From Pseudomonas fluorescens (lineage in GTDB: Bacteria > Pseudomonadota > Gammaproteobacteria > Pseudomonadales > Pseudomonadaceae): a DNA stretch of 64,000 nucleotides. Made by a program: the position numbers and the translations under genes. The notes under the pieces are model-generated. The model was not told the DNA's origin, ran no database searches, and saw nothing but the letters and a program-made list of their open reading frames with translations. The stretch lies in NCBI RefSeq assembly GCF_902498195.1, contig NZ_CABVIY010000009.1, positions 124,001-188,000 of the forward strand, written 5' to 3'. Positions 35,547 to 44,018 of the stretch are shown here, one piece after another. The number at the start of each line of letters is the position of its first letter. Within the stretch, counting starts at the first letter, position 1.

Positions 35547-35573
35547 GTAGGAGCGAGCAGGGCTCGCCCCTAC
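35547..35573. repeat. Palindromic repeat, family C (single unit)
   Basis: GTAGGAGCGAGC and GCTCGCCCCTAC form a near-perfect hairpin around AGG, 30 bases before the DUF6515 start codon. It may lie in the 5' untranslated region of that gene. Confidence 0.75.
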
Positions 35574-35602
35574 ACAATCCACCACCCGCAGTGAGGATAA
35601 GC

Positions 35603-36568
35603 ATGAAGTCGCGCATCTGGCAGTTGGCCGGAGTTGGTTTGCTGTGTGTCAGTGTCACTGCGCAAGCGCTGGCCGATGAACCGCAGAATCGCGGCCCCGA
35701 TGGCGGGCAGCACGGGGACGGTGGCCATCAGGGCAACTACCAGGGAAATGGCGGCAACAATCAGCCGCATGGGCAAAATGGCCAGCCGCAGAATCAGCCC
35801 CGTCCGCAGCCCGATTTCAACAGCCGGGTGCGATCGCCGCCGCCGCCCCCGCAACTGCCGGCCAATGACCTGCCGATCCAGCCTCGTCCCGACGCCGTGC
35901 AGCAGACCCAGCCACCGCGCCGTGGTTACTATCAGGACCAGCCGCGGCGCAACGATCCCAACCCGCACTGGAATGGCTATATCGGTGCGCCGTCCCATGA
36001 CGATCGCGGGCCAGGTCGTGGCAATGGCTGGGGCCCGGGACCGCAGTATCGGCCCGGCCATGTGATCGACCGTTTCCCGGACCGTGACTACCGCGTGCCT
36101 TACCGGGGCATGGATTACTACTATTCCGCGGGCTACTGGTATCGCCCGCTGGGCCCGCGTTACGTGGTGGTGGAGCCACCGCGCGGGATTCGGGTCCGCT
36201 ATTTGCCGGACTACGCCGAGCAGGTCCTGATCGGCGGGTCGGTGCTGTTCCTCGCGGCCGGTTCGTATTACGCCTATCAGGAAAGTACCCAGGATTACGA
36301 AGTGGTCGAGCCACCGCTGGGCACCGTGCAACCGCAACAGCAGCCGCAACCCGCCAGCAACGGTTATGACGTGGTGGCATACCCGGCCAGCGGGCAGTCG
36401 CCGGAGCAAGTCAATCGGGATGGCTATGAGTGCTATCAATACGCAATCCAGCAAAGTGGCTTCGATCCGCGAACCGCGACCTATCAACCGGACCCGTCGG
36501 TGGTGCAAGCCTACCGCCAGGCCCAGGGCAATTGCCTGAGCAGTCGCGGTTATCAGGTGAGTTTCTGA
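35603..36568 (+). CDS. DUF6515 family exported protein
   Basis: This is a 321-residue secreted or envelope protein. It has a signal peptide (cleavage near AQALADEPQ), a long Gly/Gln/Asn/Pro-rich disordered region (about residues 25-155), a Tyr-rich segment (GMDYYYSAGYWYRPLGPRY), a hydrophobic stretch (EQVLIGGSVLFLAAGSYYA, near 220) and a C-terminal Cys-containing domain (RDGYECYQYAIQQSGFDP, then QGNCLSSRGY) whose two Cys may form a disulfide. GTGAGGA precedes ATG 35603. The family is of unknown function and lineage-restricted as far as I know. Confidence 0.82.
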   Translation: MKSRIWQLAGVGLLCVSVTAQALADEPQNRGPDGGQHGDGGHQGNYQGNGGNNQPHGQNGQPQNQPRPQPDFNSRVRSPPPPPQLPANDLPIQPRPDAVQQTQPPRRGYYQDQPRRNDPNPHWNGYIGAPSHDDRGPGRGNGWGPGPQYRPGHVIDRFPDRDYRVPYRGMDYYYSAGYWYRPLGPRYVVVEPPRGIRVRYLPDYAEQVLIGGSVLFLAAGSYYAYQESTQDYEVVEPPLGTVQPQQQPQPASNGYDVVAYPASGQSPEQVNRDGYECYQYAIQQSGFDPRTATYQPDPSVVQAYRQAQGNCLSSRGYQVSF

Positions 36569-37458
36569 GCCCTGGCGGCGTTCACCACTTCCTGCGGGTC
36601 GGCGTGCACCAGCACTTCGGCTCGCGGGTAGGCGGCGTGGATCGCCGCGGCCGCTTGATCGCTGATGCCATGGGCGACTGACAGCGTCAGCTCCCCCGGC
36701 AATTCCAGGTGCAATTGCACAAACCACTGGTTGCCCGAGATTCGCGTGCGCAAGTCATGGGCGCCCAAGACCCCCGGCACGCTGCAAGCCAGCTCCAGCA
36801 TGTGTTGGCTGACGTCGGCTGGCAGTTCTTCATCCATCAACACCGCGAAACTTTCCCGGGCGATTTGCACCGCGCTCCAGAGGATGTACGCGGCGATCCC
36901 CAGGCCGAACCAGGCATCGACCTGATGCCAGCCAAACCCGGCCAGCACCAGCGCCACCAGAATGCTGCCGTTGAGCAACATGTCCGAGCGGTAATGCAGG
37001 GAGTCGGCGCGCACCGCGTTGGAGCCGGTGGCCTTGACCACCCGGTGCTGCAACACCAGCAGCGCCAGGGTCAGGCCCAGCGAAAACACAATCACCCCGA
37101 TGCTGATCCACGGCGCGCCCACCGGTTCCGGATGCTTGAGCCGGTCGAACGCCTGCAACGCGATCAATACCGCACTGCCGCCGATGAACAACGCCTGCGC
37201 CATGCCGGCCAGGGACTCGGCCTTGCCATGCCCGTAGCGATGGTCGTCATCGGCCGGGCGCAGGGCGTAGTGCACCGCCAGCAAATTGAGCAGCGAAGTG
37301 ACGCCGTCGAGTGCCGAGTCGGTCAACCCGGCGAGCATGCTCACCGAACTGCTCAGCCACCAGGCGATGGCTTTGGCGATGATCAGCGTGCACGCCACCG
37401 CCACCGAGGCACGGGTCGCCAGCCGCAGCAGGCGGGCGTGTTCGGAGCTGGAAGTCAT
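36553..37458 (-). CDS. Cation diffusion facilitator (FieF-like) metal exporter
   Basis: This is a 301-residue inner-membrane antiporter of the CDF family, which exports Zn, Fe, Co or Cd. It has six predicted membrane helices, the metal-site motifs TDSALDG (helix 2) and HYRSDMLLN (helix 5), the loop HRYGHGKAE, and a cytoplasmic C-terminal ferredoxin-like domain (from about residue 210). Overall it is closest to FieF/YiiP types. It is convergent with the DUF6515 gene (16-base overlap). No metal regulator is adjacent. Confidence 0.9.
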   Translation of the reverse strand: MTSSSEHARLLRLATRASVAVACTLIIAKAIAWWLSSSVSMLAGLTDSALDGVTSLLNLLAVHYALRPADDDHRYGHGKAESLAGMAQALFIGGSAVLIALQAFDRLKHPEPVGAPWISIGVIVFSLGLTLALLVLQHRVVKATGSNAVRADSLHYRSDMLLNGSILVALVLAGFGWHQVDAWFGLGIAAYILWSAVQIARESFAVLMDEELPADVSQHMLELACSVPGVLGAHDLRTRISGNQWFVQLHLELPGELTLSVAHGISDQAAAAIHAAYPRAEVLVHADPQEVVNAARAQKLT

Positions 37459-37487
37459 ACGGACGGCTTTTCCTTGAGTCGCACCGA

Positions 37488-37907
37488 TTACGCGGCCGGT
37501 TGCAGGCCGAACATGGCCAGTTGCTGGGTGCTGCCCTTGTGCTGGATCAGGCGTGGATCATCCAGCGGCAGGCTGCGGCCCAGTTCACGCTCCAGAATAG
37601 TCTGCAGCTTGAGGTTATCGACCTTGCCGTCGGCACCGATGGCGTCCTTGAGTTTTTCCGGGTCGACCTGGGCGGTCTTGCCGGGTTCGAAGTAGATCGC
37701 GCCGGTGGCGAAGTCCACGGCAAACGCGATCAGGCCGGGGATGATGTAGAACAGCAGGCCCACGGCATCGAGCACGGCGATGGCCGGGTCGATCTTGCCG
37801 TCGATCTGGCCACGGCGGTCCGGGTAGAAGATCGAACCGCACGCAGTCACCTGGGTCAGCAGGGTCGCGATCAATACACCGCCAATCAGGCGAAAGGGAA
37901 CACGCAT
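37488..37907 (-). CDS. Predicted lipoprotein
   Basis: This is a 139-residue lipoprotein with a lipobox ending VTACGS (Cys about residue 23), a hydrophobic segment (IAVLDAVGLLFYIIPGLIAFA) and a soluble C-terminal domain (VDPEKLKDAIGADGKVDNL). The CGSIFYP start of the mature part resembles small YceK/YidQ-type lipoproteins, but the match is weak and I do not assign a family. AGGAGAT lies 5 bases before ATG 37907. It is divergent from hrpB and 29 bases downstream of the metal exporter gene. Confidence 0.78.
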   Translation of the reverse strand: MRVPFRLIGGVLIATLLTQVTACGSIFYPDRRGQIDGKIDPAIAVLDAVGLLFYIIPGLIAFAVDFATGAIYFEPGKTAQVDPEKLKDAIGADGKVDNLKLQTILERELGRSLPLDDPRLIQHKGSTQQLAMFGLQPAA

Positions 37908-38016
37908 ATGCAATCTCCTTGGTCATCTCGAAACGAAGCGTCGTCGCTACAAATTAGGACCGCAACGAACACTGGGCAGTTCGCCGTTATACTCGCGGCT
38001 CTGTTTTGGAGCCAGC

Positions 38017-40536
38017 ATGATTTCTTTGCCGATCGATGAAGTTTTACCCGCCCTGCGTGAAGCCCTCGCGACACGCCACGAAGCCGTGCTCGAAGCGCCG
38101 CCCGGCGCGGGTAAAACCACCCGCGTGCCCCTGGCCTTGCTCAATGAGTCGTGGCTGGCCGGGCAGACCATCCTGATGCTCGAACCGCGCCGGCTGGCGG
38201 CGCGGGCGGCGGCGGAGCGGCTGGCCAGCGAGCTGGGCGAGAAGGTCGGCGAAACCGTGGGTTATCGCATTCGGCTCGACAGCAAGGTTGGCCCCCATAC
38301 GCGTATCGAAGTGGTCACCGAGGGCATCCTCACCCGGCGCTTGCAGGACGACCCGGCGCTGGAAGGCGTGGGGCTGCTGATTTTCGACGAGTTCCACGAA
38401 CGCAGCCTCGACGCCGACCTGGCGCTGGCCCTGAGCCTCAATGGCCGGGAACTGTTCCGTGACGATCAGCCGCTGAAAATCCTGCTGATGTCCGCTACCC
38501 TGGAAGGCGAACGCCTGGCCGGGTTGCTCGACGATGCCCCGATCCTGCGCAGCGAAGGCCGCATGTACCCGGTGGCGATGCGCTGGGGCCGGCCGTTCCA
38601 GGCCGGCGAATTCATCGAGCCACGACTGGTGCAGACCATCCTCGAAGCCTTGAACGATGAAACCGGCAGCGTGCTGGTGTTCCTGCCGGGGCAGGCGGAA
38701 ATCCGTCGTGTTCATCAACAACTGGCCGATGCGCTGGGCGACAACCCCCAAGTATTGCTCTGCCCGCTGCACGGCGAACTGGACCTGAATGCGCAACGTG
38801 CGGCGATCGACCCGGCACCGCCAGGCAAACGCAAAGTGGTGCTGGCCACCAACATCGCCGAGACCAGCCTGACCATCAACGGCGTGCGCGTGGTGATCGA
38901 TGCCGGGTTGGCGCGGGTGCCGCGTTTCGATCCTGGCAGCGGCATGACCCGCCTCGACACCCAGCGCATTTCCAGGGCCAGCGCCACCCAGCGCGCGGGC
39001 CGTGCCGGGCGGCTGGAGCCCGGCGTGTGTTATCGCCTGTGGTCGCAGGATCAGCATGAGCAACTGGCGGCCTATGGCAGTGCGGAGATCCTGTCGGCGG
39101 ACCTCGCCGGCCTGGCCTTGCAACTGGGTCGCTGGGGCGTGACGCCTGGGCAATTGGTCTGGCTCGATGTGCCACCGGCCGCCGCGTACGCCCAGGCACA
39201 GGATCTGCTCGAACGCCTGGGCGCGCTGGAAGGCGAATCGTTGACCCGTCACGGACAGGCCATGGCCGAACTGCCGGCCCATCCGCGCATCGCTCATTTA
39301 CTGTTGCGCGGGCAGGCGCTGGGGCTGGCGGAGATGGCGTGCGACGTCGCGGCGTTGCTCGGCGAGCGCGATATTTTGCGCGGTGCGGGCGCCGACCTGC
39401 ACAGCCGGCTGGTGTTGTTGTCCGGCGAAGAACGGGCCGCTCGCGGTGCCCAGGGCGGCGTGCAACGGGCCCGGCAACTGGCGCGGCAGTATCGCGGTTA
39501 TCTGCGCGGCAAGGCGACGGAGCCGGTCAGCGATCCTGATCATCCGCGCTGGCTCGGCGCGCTGCTGGCGCTGGCTTATCCGGATCGCGTCGCCCAGCAA
39601 CGGCGGGCCGGGGGCGCCGAGTATCGCCTGGCCAACGGGCGTGCCGCATTGTTCGCCGATGCGGACAGCCTGATGAAACAACCGTGGCTGGTCATCGCTG
39701 ACCTCGGCAGTCGCCAGGGCCAGCGTGAAGAGCGGATTTACCTGGCGGCGGATTTCGATCCGGCGCTGTTCGACTCGGTGCTGGCCGAACAGGTGCGTTG
39801 CGTTGATCAGCTGGATTGGGACGAGCGCGAAGGCGTGCTGCGTGCCGAGCGCCAGCGCAAGGTCGGCGAGCTGATCCTCAGCCGCGAACCGCTGACCGGC
39901 CTCGACGAATCCGCCCGCAGTCAGGCGTTGGTCAACCTGGTGCGACGCAAAGGCCTGGAGCTGTTGCCATGGACGCCCGAGCTGCGTCAGTGGCAGGCCC
40001 GTGTCGCCTTGTTGCGCCAACTGGACCTGGGCAGCAACAACGGCGAAAGCGAGTGGCCGGATGTCAGCGACGCCGCGCTGCTCAACACCCTTGAACACTG
40101 GCTGATGCCCTATCTGGGCAAAGTCTCGCGGCTCAGTCATTTCGCCAGCCTCGACCTGTCGAGCATCGTCCGCAACCTGCTGCCGTGGCCGCTGCCGCAG
40201 CGCCTCGACGAACTGGCGCCCCATCACTTGAGCGTGCCCTCGGGCTCGTCGATTCGCCTGGATTACAGCGAGCAGCCGCCCATCCTGGCGGTGCGGTTGC
40301 AGGAGCTGTTCGGCCTGGCCGAAACCCCGCGCATCGCCGGCGGCCGGCAAGTGGTCAAACTGCATCTGCTGTCCCCGGCACGGCGACCGGTGCAGGTGAC
40401 CCAGGACCTGGCGAACTTCTGGCGCAGCACCTACGCCGAGGTGAAGAAGGATTTGAAGGGGCGCTACCCGAAACATTATTGGCCGGACGATCCGTTGGTG
40501 GCCGAGGCCACGGCCCGCATCAAACCGCGCAAATAA
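38017..40536 (+). CDS. hrpB: ATP-dependent RNA helicase HrpB
   Basis: This is an 839-residue DEAH-type superfamily 2 helicase. Motifs are Walker A APPGAGKTTRVP, motif II FDEFHER, motif III SATL, and motif VI QRAGRAGR, followed by HA2/OB-type domains and the HrpB-specific C-terminal region (VTQDLANFWRSTYAEVKKDL). It resembles HrpA but is shorter. Its cellular role is poorly defined. It is divergent from the lipoprotein gene. Confidence 0.94.
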   Translation: MISLPIDEVLPALREALATRHEAVLEAPPGAGKTTRVPLALLNESWLAGQTILMLEPRRLAARAAAERLASELGEKVGETVGYRIRLDSKVGPHTRIEVVTEGILTRRLQDDPALEGVGLLIFDEFHERSLDADLALALSLNGRELFRDDQPLKILLMSATLEGERLAGLLDDAPILRSEGRMYPVAMRWGRPFQAGEFIEPRLVQTILEALNDETGSVLVFLPGQAEIRRVHQQLADALGDNPQVLLCPLHGELDLNAQRAAIDPAPPGKRKVVLATNIAETSLTINGVRVVIDAGLARVPRFDPGSGMTRLDTQRISRASATQRAGRAGRLEPGVCYRLWSQDQHEQLAAYGSAEILSADLAGLALQLGRWGVTPGQLVWLDVPPAAAYAQAQDLLERLGALEGESLTRHGQAMAELPAHPRIAHLLLRGQALGLAEMACDVAALLGERDILRGAGADLHSRLVLLSGEERAARGAQGGVQRARQLARQYRGYLRGKATEPVSDPDHPRWLGALLALAYPDRVAQQRRAGGAEYRLANGRAALFADADSLMKQPWLVIADLGSRQGQREERIYLAADFDPALFDSVLAEQVRCVDQLDWDEREGVLRAERQRKVGELILSREPLTGLDESARSQALVNLVRRKGLELLPWTPELRQWQARVALLRQLDLGSNNGESEWPDVSDAALLNTLEHWLMPYLGKVSRLSHFASLDLSSIVRNLLPWPLPQRLDELAPHHLSVPSGSSIRLDYSEQPPILAVRLQELFGLAETPRIAGGRQVVKLHLLSPARRPVQVTQDLANFWRSTYAEVKKDLKGRYPKHYWPDDPLVAEATARIKPRK

Positions 40537-40545
40537 CAAAATACT

Positions 40546-40645
40546 GTAGGAGCGAGCCCTGCTCGCGATGGACGCCAACGATAACGCTGGAAGCCTGACA
40601 CCCCGCGGCGTCCTCGAATTCATCGCCAGCAGGGCTCGCTCCTAC
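40546..40645. repeat. Palindromic repeat pair, family C
   Basis: Inverted units GTAGGAGCGAGCCCTGCTCG and its near complement are separated by about 55 bases. They lie 10 bases after the hrpB stop and mark the left edge of the catabolic cluster. Confidence 0.85.
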
Positions 40646-40766
40646 AGGGGCGGGATCAACTGCCCAGCTTTTTCCTACCCCAAAGCCACAAAAAACCTGC
40701 TTTCTCCCTTTCCCGTGCATGAACAGAATACAAATCCGCCTGCACAGGAAACTTAAGGAGCGAGCC

Positions 40767-41444
40767 ATGACGTTCTCAATTATCGGGCGCTGCCCTGAAA
40801 CCGGGCAGCTCGGTATCGCTATTAGCTCATCAAGCATTGCGGTCGGCGCGCGTTGCCCTTGGGCGCGGGCGGGGGTCGGTGCGGTTTCTACGCAGAACAT
40901 TACGTTGCCGGCGTTGGGTCCGCAGATCCTGGATCTGCTGGAGCATCAACACCTGGACGCCGAGGCGGCACTGGACAAGGCGCTCACGTCCAATGGCTGG
41001 AGTCAGTACCGCCAGGTCACGGTGATCGATGGGGCTGGCCGCATTGCCTGCTTCAGCGGCAAGGAGTCGCTGGGGGTGCATAACGCGGTAAAAGGTGAGC
41101 ACTGTGCTGCGGCGGGTAATTTGCTCAGCGACGTGCAGGTCATCGCCGCGATGGTCGAGGCCTTCGAGGCCGAGCCCGGTCAGCTGGCCGATCGCCTGTT
41201 GGCCGCCATGCACGCGGCCATGGCGGCCGGCGGCGAGGCGGGTCCGGTTCATTCGGCGGCGCTCAAGGTGGTGGGCGACTACACGTGGCCGATCATCGAT
41301 TTGCGGGTCGATTGGGCCGACGAAGATCCCATCGGCCAGCTTGACGGGCTCTGGCAGGCGTATCGACCGCAAATGCAGGACTACCTGGTGCGCGCGCTGA
41401 ACCCGACGGCTGCACCGAGTTACGGAGTGCCGGGGGATGAGTAA
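40767..41444 (+). CDS. DUF1028 family protein (putative Ntn-type hydrolase)
   Basis: This is a 225-residue cytoplasmic protein of the DUF1028 family, which adopts an Ntn-hydrolase-like fold and often sits next to Rid proteins and amidases. The N-terminus MTFSIIGRCPETGQLGIA is the family signature; after Met removal a Thr would be at the N-terminus, where Ntn enzymes carry their nucleophile. Another conserved segment is VGARCPWARAGVGAVSTQN. AAGGAG lies before ATG 40767. It overlaps the M20 deacylase by 8 bases, so the two are translationally coupled. The reaction is unknown; amide hydrolysis is my inference. Confidence 0.85.
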   Translation: MTFSIIGRCPETGQLGIAISSSSIAVGARCPWARAGVGAVSTQNITLPALGPQILDLLEHQHLDAEAALDKALTSNGWSQYRQVTVIDGAGRIACFSGKESLGVHNAVKGEHCAAAGNLLSDVQVIAAMVEAFEAEPGQLADRLLAAMHAAMAAGGEAGPVHSAALKVVGDYTWPIIDLRVDWADEDPIGQLDGLWQAYRPQMQDYLVRALNPTAAPSYGVPGDE

Positions 41445-42603
41445 TGCGTCCAGCCGCGACCTGCTGGAGCGTCTGGTCAGCTTCCCCACGGTCAGCCGGG
41501 ATTCCAACCTCGAATTGATTCGTTTCATCGAAGCGTACTTGGCCGGGCACGGCGTGCAGAGTGAGCTCTTCTTCAACGAAGAAGGCACCAAGGCCAATCT
41601 GTTTGCCACCATCGGCCCGCTGAAGTCAGGCGGTGTGGTGCTCTCCGGTCACACCGATGTGGTGCCGGTCGAGGGGCAGGCCTGGACGGTCGATCCGTTC
41701 CGTCTGACGGAAAAGGAGGGGCGTCTCTACGGGCGTGGCACGGCGGACATGAAAGGCTTCATCGCCTCGGTGCTTGCGGCGGTCCCGGTGTTCGTCCGGC
41801 GCCCGCTGCTTGCCCCGGTGCACCTGGCATTTTCCTATGACGAGGAAGTGGGATGCCTGGGGGTAAGGCCGATGCTGGCCGAGTTGCGGAAGCGACCTGA
41901 AAAACCGCGCCTCTGTCTGATCGGTGAACCGACCGAGCTCAAGCCTGTGCTGGGTCACAAGGGCAAATTGGCGATGCGCTGCGAGGTGCGCGGTGCGGCC
42001 TGTCATTCTGCCTATGCGCCTTATGGGGTGAACGCGATTGAATATGCCGCGCAACTGATTGGCCGGTTGGGCGCCATCGGTGCCGAACTTGCCCACCCCG
42101 ATCACCATGACGAGCGATTTGATCCGCCGTTTTCAACGGTGCAAACGGGTGTCATCAAAGGTGGCCGGGCGCTGAACATCGTGCCTGCCGAATGTGAGTT
42201 CGATTTTGAGGTGAGGGCGCTGCCGGACTTCGATGCTCAAGAAGTGGCGAACCAGTTGCAGGTGTACGCCGAGAAACAGCTACTGCCTAAGATGCGGGCG
42301 GTGCAACCGGACACGGACATTCGCCTGCGACCGCTGAGTGCTTATCCCGGATTGGCGACGTCACCGGAAAGTGAAGCCGCGCGATTGCTGGCACACCTGA
42401 GTGGTTCCTCGGCGTTCGGAACGGTGGCGTTCGGCACCGAGGGCGGGCTGTTTGACCAGGCGGGCATCCCCACCGTGGTCTGCGGCCCCGGCAGCATGGA
42501 CCAAGGGCACAAGCCCGATGAGTTCATCGCGCTGGAGCAGTTGAATGGTTGTGACGCGATGATGATTCGACTGGCTGACTATTTATGCACCGACGCGGCA
42601 TGA
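41437..42603 (+). CDS. M20 family deacylase, acetylornithine deacetylase (ArgE) type
   Basis: This is a 388-residue zinc deacylase of the M20A/ArgE family. Metal and catalytic residues are visible: His72 and Asp74 (SGHTDVVP), Asp104 (GRGTADMKG) and Glu136/Glu137 (YDEEVGCLG). In gamma-proteobacteria ArgE removes acetyl groups from N-acetylornithine. Here it is coupled to DUF1028 in a catabolic setting rather than with arginine genes, so the real substrate may be another N-acylated amino acid or amine. I therefore leave the symbol blank. Confidence 0.88.
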   Translation: MSNASSRDLLERLVSFPTVSRDSNLELIRFIEAYLAGHGVQSELFFNEEGTKANLFATIGPLKSGGVVLSGHTDVVPVEGQAWTVDPFRLTEKEGRLYGRGTADMKGFIASVLAAVPVFVRRPLLAPVHLAFSYDEEVGCLGVRPMLAELRKRPEKPRLCLIGEPTELKPVLGHKGKLAMRCEVRGAACHSAYAPYGVNAIEYAAQLIGRLGAIGAELAHPDHHDERFDPPFSTVQTGVIKGGRALNIVPAECEFDFEVRALPDFDAQEVANQLQVYAEKQLLPKMRAVQPDTDIRLRPLSAYPGLATSPESEAARLLAHLSGSSAFGTVAFGTEGGLFDQAGIPTVVCGPGSMDQGHKPDEFIALEQLNGCDAMMIRLADYLCTDAA

Positions 42604-42618
42604 CGGATGCTGTCCTGT

Positions 42619-42711
42619 GTAGGAGCTGCCGAGTGCAACGAGGCTGCGATCTTTTGATTTTAAAAGACAAGATCAAAAGATCGCAGCCTCGTTGCTCTCG
42701 GCAGCTCCTAC
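42619..42711. repeat. Palindromic repeat pair, family B
   Basis: Inverted family B units (ends GTAGGAGCTGCCGAG and CTCGGCAGCTCCTAC) lie between the convergent deacylase and LysR genes. Inner arms (CTGCGATCTTTTGATTTTA and partner) give a very long hairpin that could end transcripts from both sides. Confidence 0.88.
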
Positions 42712-42723
42712 CGTTGGCGTGTG

Positions 42724-43641
42724 TCAGTCAGCCTTCACCTTCTGGCTCAACTGTTCTCGGCAGAAGTCCACGAACAATTGCGCAGGCTTGGTCAGTTGGC
42801 TGCGTTTGAGGTGGGCGGAGGCCAGTCCGGAGGTTGAGACCGGTTCCTTGATATCGACGGTGACCACCTTTTTCCCGTCGTAAGTGCATTCCGAGTGCGG
42901 GCGGGTCACGAGGATCGAGAAGCCGAACCCCTGGCCGACCATGCCGCGCACCATCTCGATCGACGGCGAGCTGAATACGATGTTCGGTGTCAGCTCCAGT
43001 TCGTGGAACAGGCTGACAAAATAGGTCCTGCTCGGTTGCACATCGAGCAGAATCATCGGCTCGCTGCACAGGTCCCTGAGCGAGACTTCTTTCTGGCCGG
43101 CAAAGCGATGGCCTTCAGGCAGCAGCACGTAGGGCTTTTGCGGTGGCATCAGCGGGGTGGTTTCAATGGTGCTGTCCAGCCCGTGGTCGTAGAGGAAGAC
43201 GACGTCGAAGGTGCCGGCGGTCAAGCCCTGGACCAGCTCTTGCTGCTCGCCGTCGCGAATTCGAATGTCCACGCCCGGATACTGCTTGCGAAACTCGGCG
43301 ATCAGCCCGGGCAGGTACAGTGGCGCGACCGTCTCGAAGCAGCCGATGTCGATCTGCCCGGACACCGTATCGTTGTCCGCCAACGCATTCTGTTCGAACT
43401 CCCTGGCCATGCGCAGCAGTTCTTGCGCCTTGTGGTAGAAGCGCGTGCCGGTGGGTGTCAGGGACACGCCCTGGGCGTGGTGGCGGATGAACAGCTGGAC
43501 GTTGAAGGATTCCTCCAGGCTTTTGATCGCCGTCGAAACCGATGGCTGCGCAATATAGAGCTGCCTGGAAGCTTCGGCCACGCTGCCGGCTTCTACCGTT
43601 GTGACGAAGTACTTGAGTTGCCGCAATGTATAGGAAGCCAC
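42724..43641 (-). CDS. LysR family transcriptional regulator
   Basis: This is a 305-residue regulator with an N-terminal winged helix-turn-helix (about 1-60; GSVAEASRQLYIAQPSVSTAIKSL) and a LysR substrate-binding domain (about 90-295). I chose the GTG at 43641 (MASYTLRQLKYF): AGAGG sits 5 bases upstream, whereas the GTG at 43647 overlaps that site. It is divergent from the binding-protein gene, the usual layout for a LysR target, and convergent with the deacylase. The inducer is unknown; an amine or its imine/aldehyde product is plausible. Confidence 0.9.
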   Translation of the reverse strand: MASYTLRQLKYFVTTVEAGSVAEASRQLYIAQPSVSTAIKSLEESFNVQLFIRHHAQGVSLTPTGTRFYHKAQELLRMAREFEQNALADNDTVSGQIDIGCFETVAPLYLPGLIAEFRKQYPGVDIRIRDGEQQELVQGLTAGTFDVVFLYDHGLDSTIETTPLMPPQKPYVLLPEGHRFAGQKEVSLRDLCSEPMILLDVQPSRTYFVSLFHELELTPNIVFSSPSIEMVRGMVGQGFGFSILVTRPHSECTYDGKKVVTVDIKEPVSTSGLASAHLKRSQLTKPAQLFVDFCREQLSQKVKAD

Positions 43642-44018
43642 ACGCACCTCTTTGGGTTGTTGTTCGCGGTGAAAGCCAGGCTGGCCCCTGTCGCACGAAG
43701 GCGTGACTGAACCTTACCCCATGGCGGTTCCGGGCTGGCGAGGGGCTTGCCCAGTTTTTTCTTATACCCCGAGCATATTTTTAATAATTTGCCTGCGCGC
43801 CCGGTTGACGCACTATCGCTACATCCTCCGAAAACAACCCGGCCACTGCGGCGGTCGAGCAGCAAGCGTAGCGTGTTCGACCTTTGGCCGCACACTTGAA
43901 GAGGGTGCGTATTTAAAACAACAAGATGTCCTCGCGCGGATGACAAATCGCGTATTTACGGCCGCCTGGTCGTGACTGCCTCAGTAACTAATCACAACTA
44001 AAAAGTGAGGGAGCTTCT
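43642..44018. promoter_or_regulatory. Divergent LysR / binding-protein control region
   Basis: This 377-base spacer carries no gene. The direct repeat GCGTATTTA occurs at 43907-43915 and 43950-43958, 43 bases apart (about four helical turns), which may be regulator sites. An AACAACAA sequence at 43917-43924 matches the Hfq/Crc catabolite-repression motif but is 95 bases before the start codon, so it would act only if the transcript begins upstream. GTGAGGGAG precedes ATG 44019. AT-rich tracts near 43775-43800 suggest a promoter. Confidence 0.5.

Larger units (their letters stand above)
35102..35602. other. Long intergenic region between the Lrp gene and the DUF6515 gene
   Basis: These 501 bases hold no protein gene I can support. 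The part next to lrp (35105-35220) is AT-richer and likely carries promoters. The middle (35220-35416) looks like a structured transcript that ends at an intrinsic terminator, listed separately. A family C palindrome (35547-35573) lies just upstream of the DUF6515 gene. Confidence 0.6.

Noticed and set aside
41437..42603. Assigning argE (arginine biosynthesis) to the M20 deacylase
   Set aside because: The catalytic residues fit the family, but the context is catabolic, so the exact substrate is not supported.
43883..43899. Sigma-54 promoter (TTGGC...TTGAA) upstream of the binding protein
   Set aside because: The -12 element reads GA rather than GC, and the cluster has a LysR regulator, not an enhancer-binding protein.
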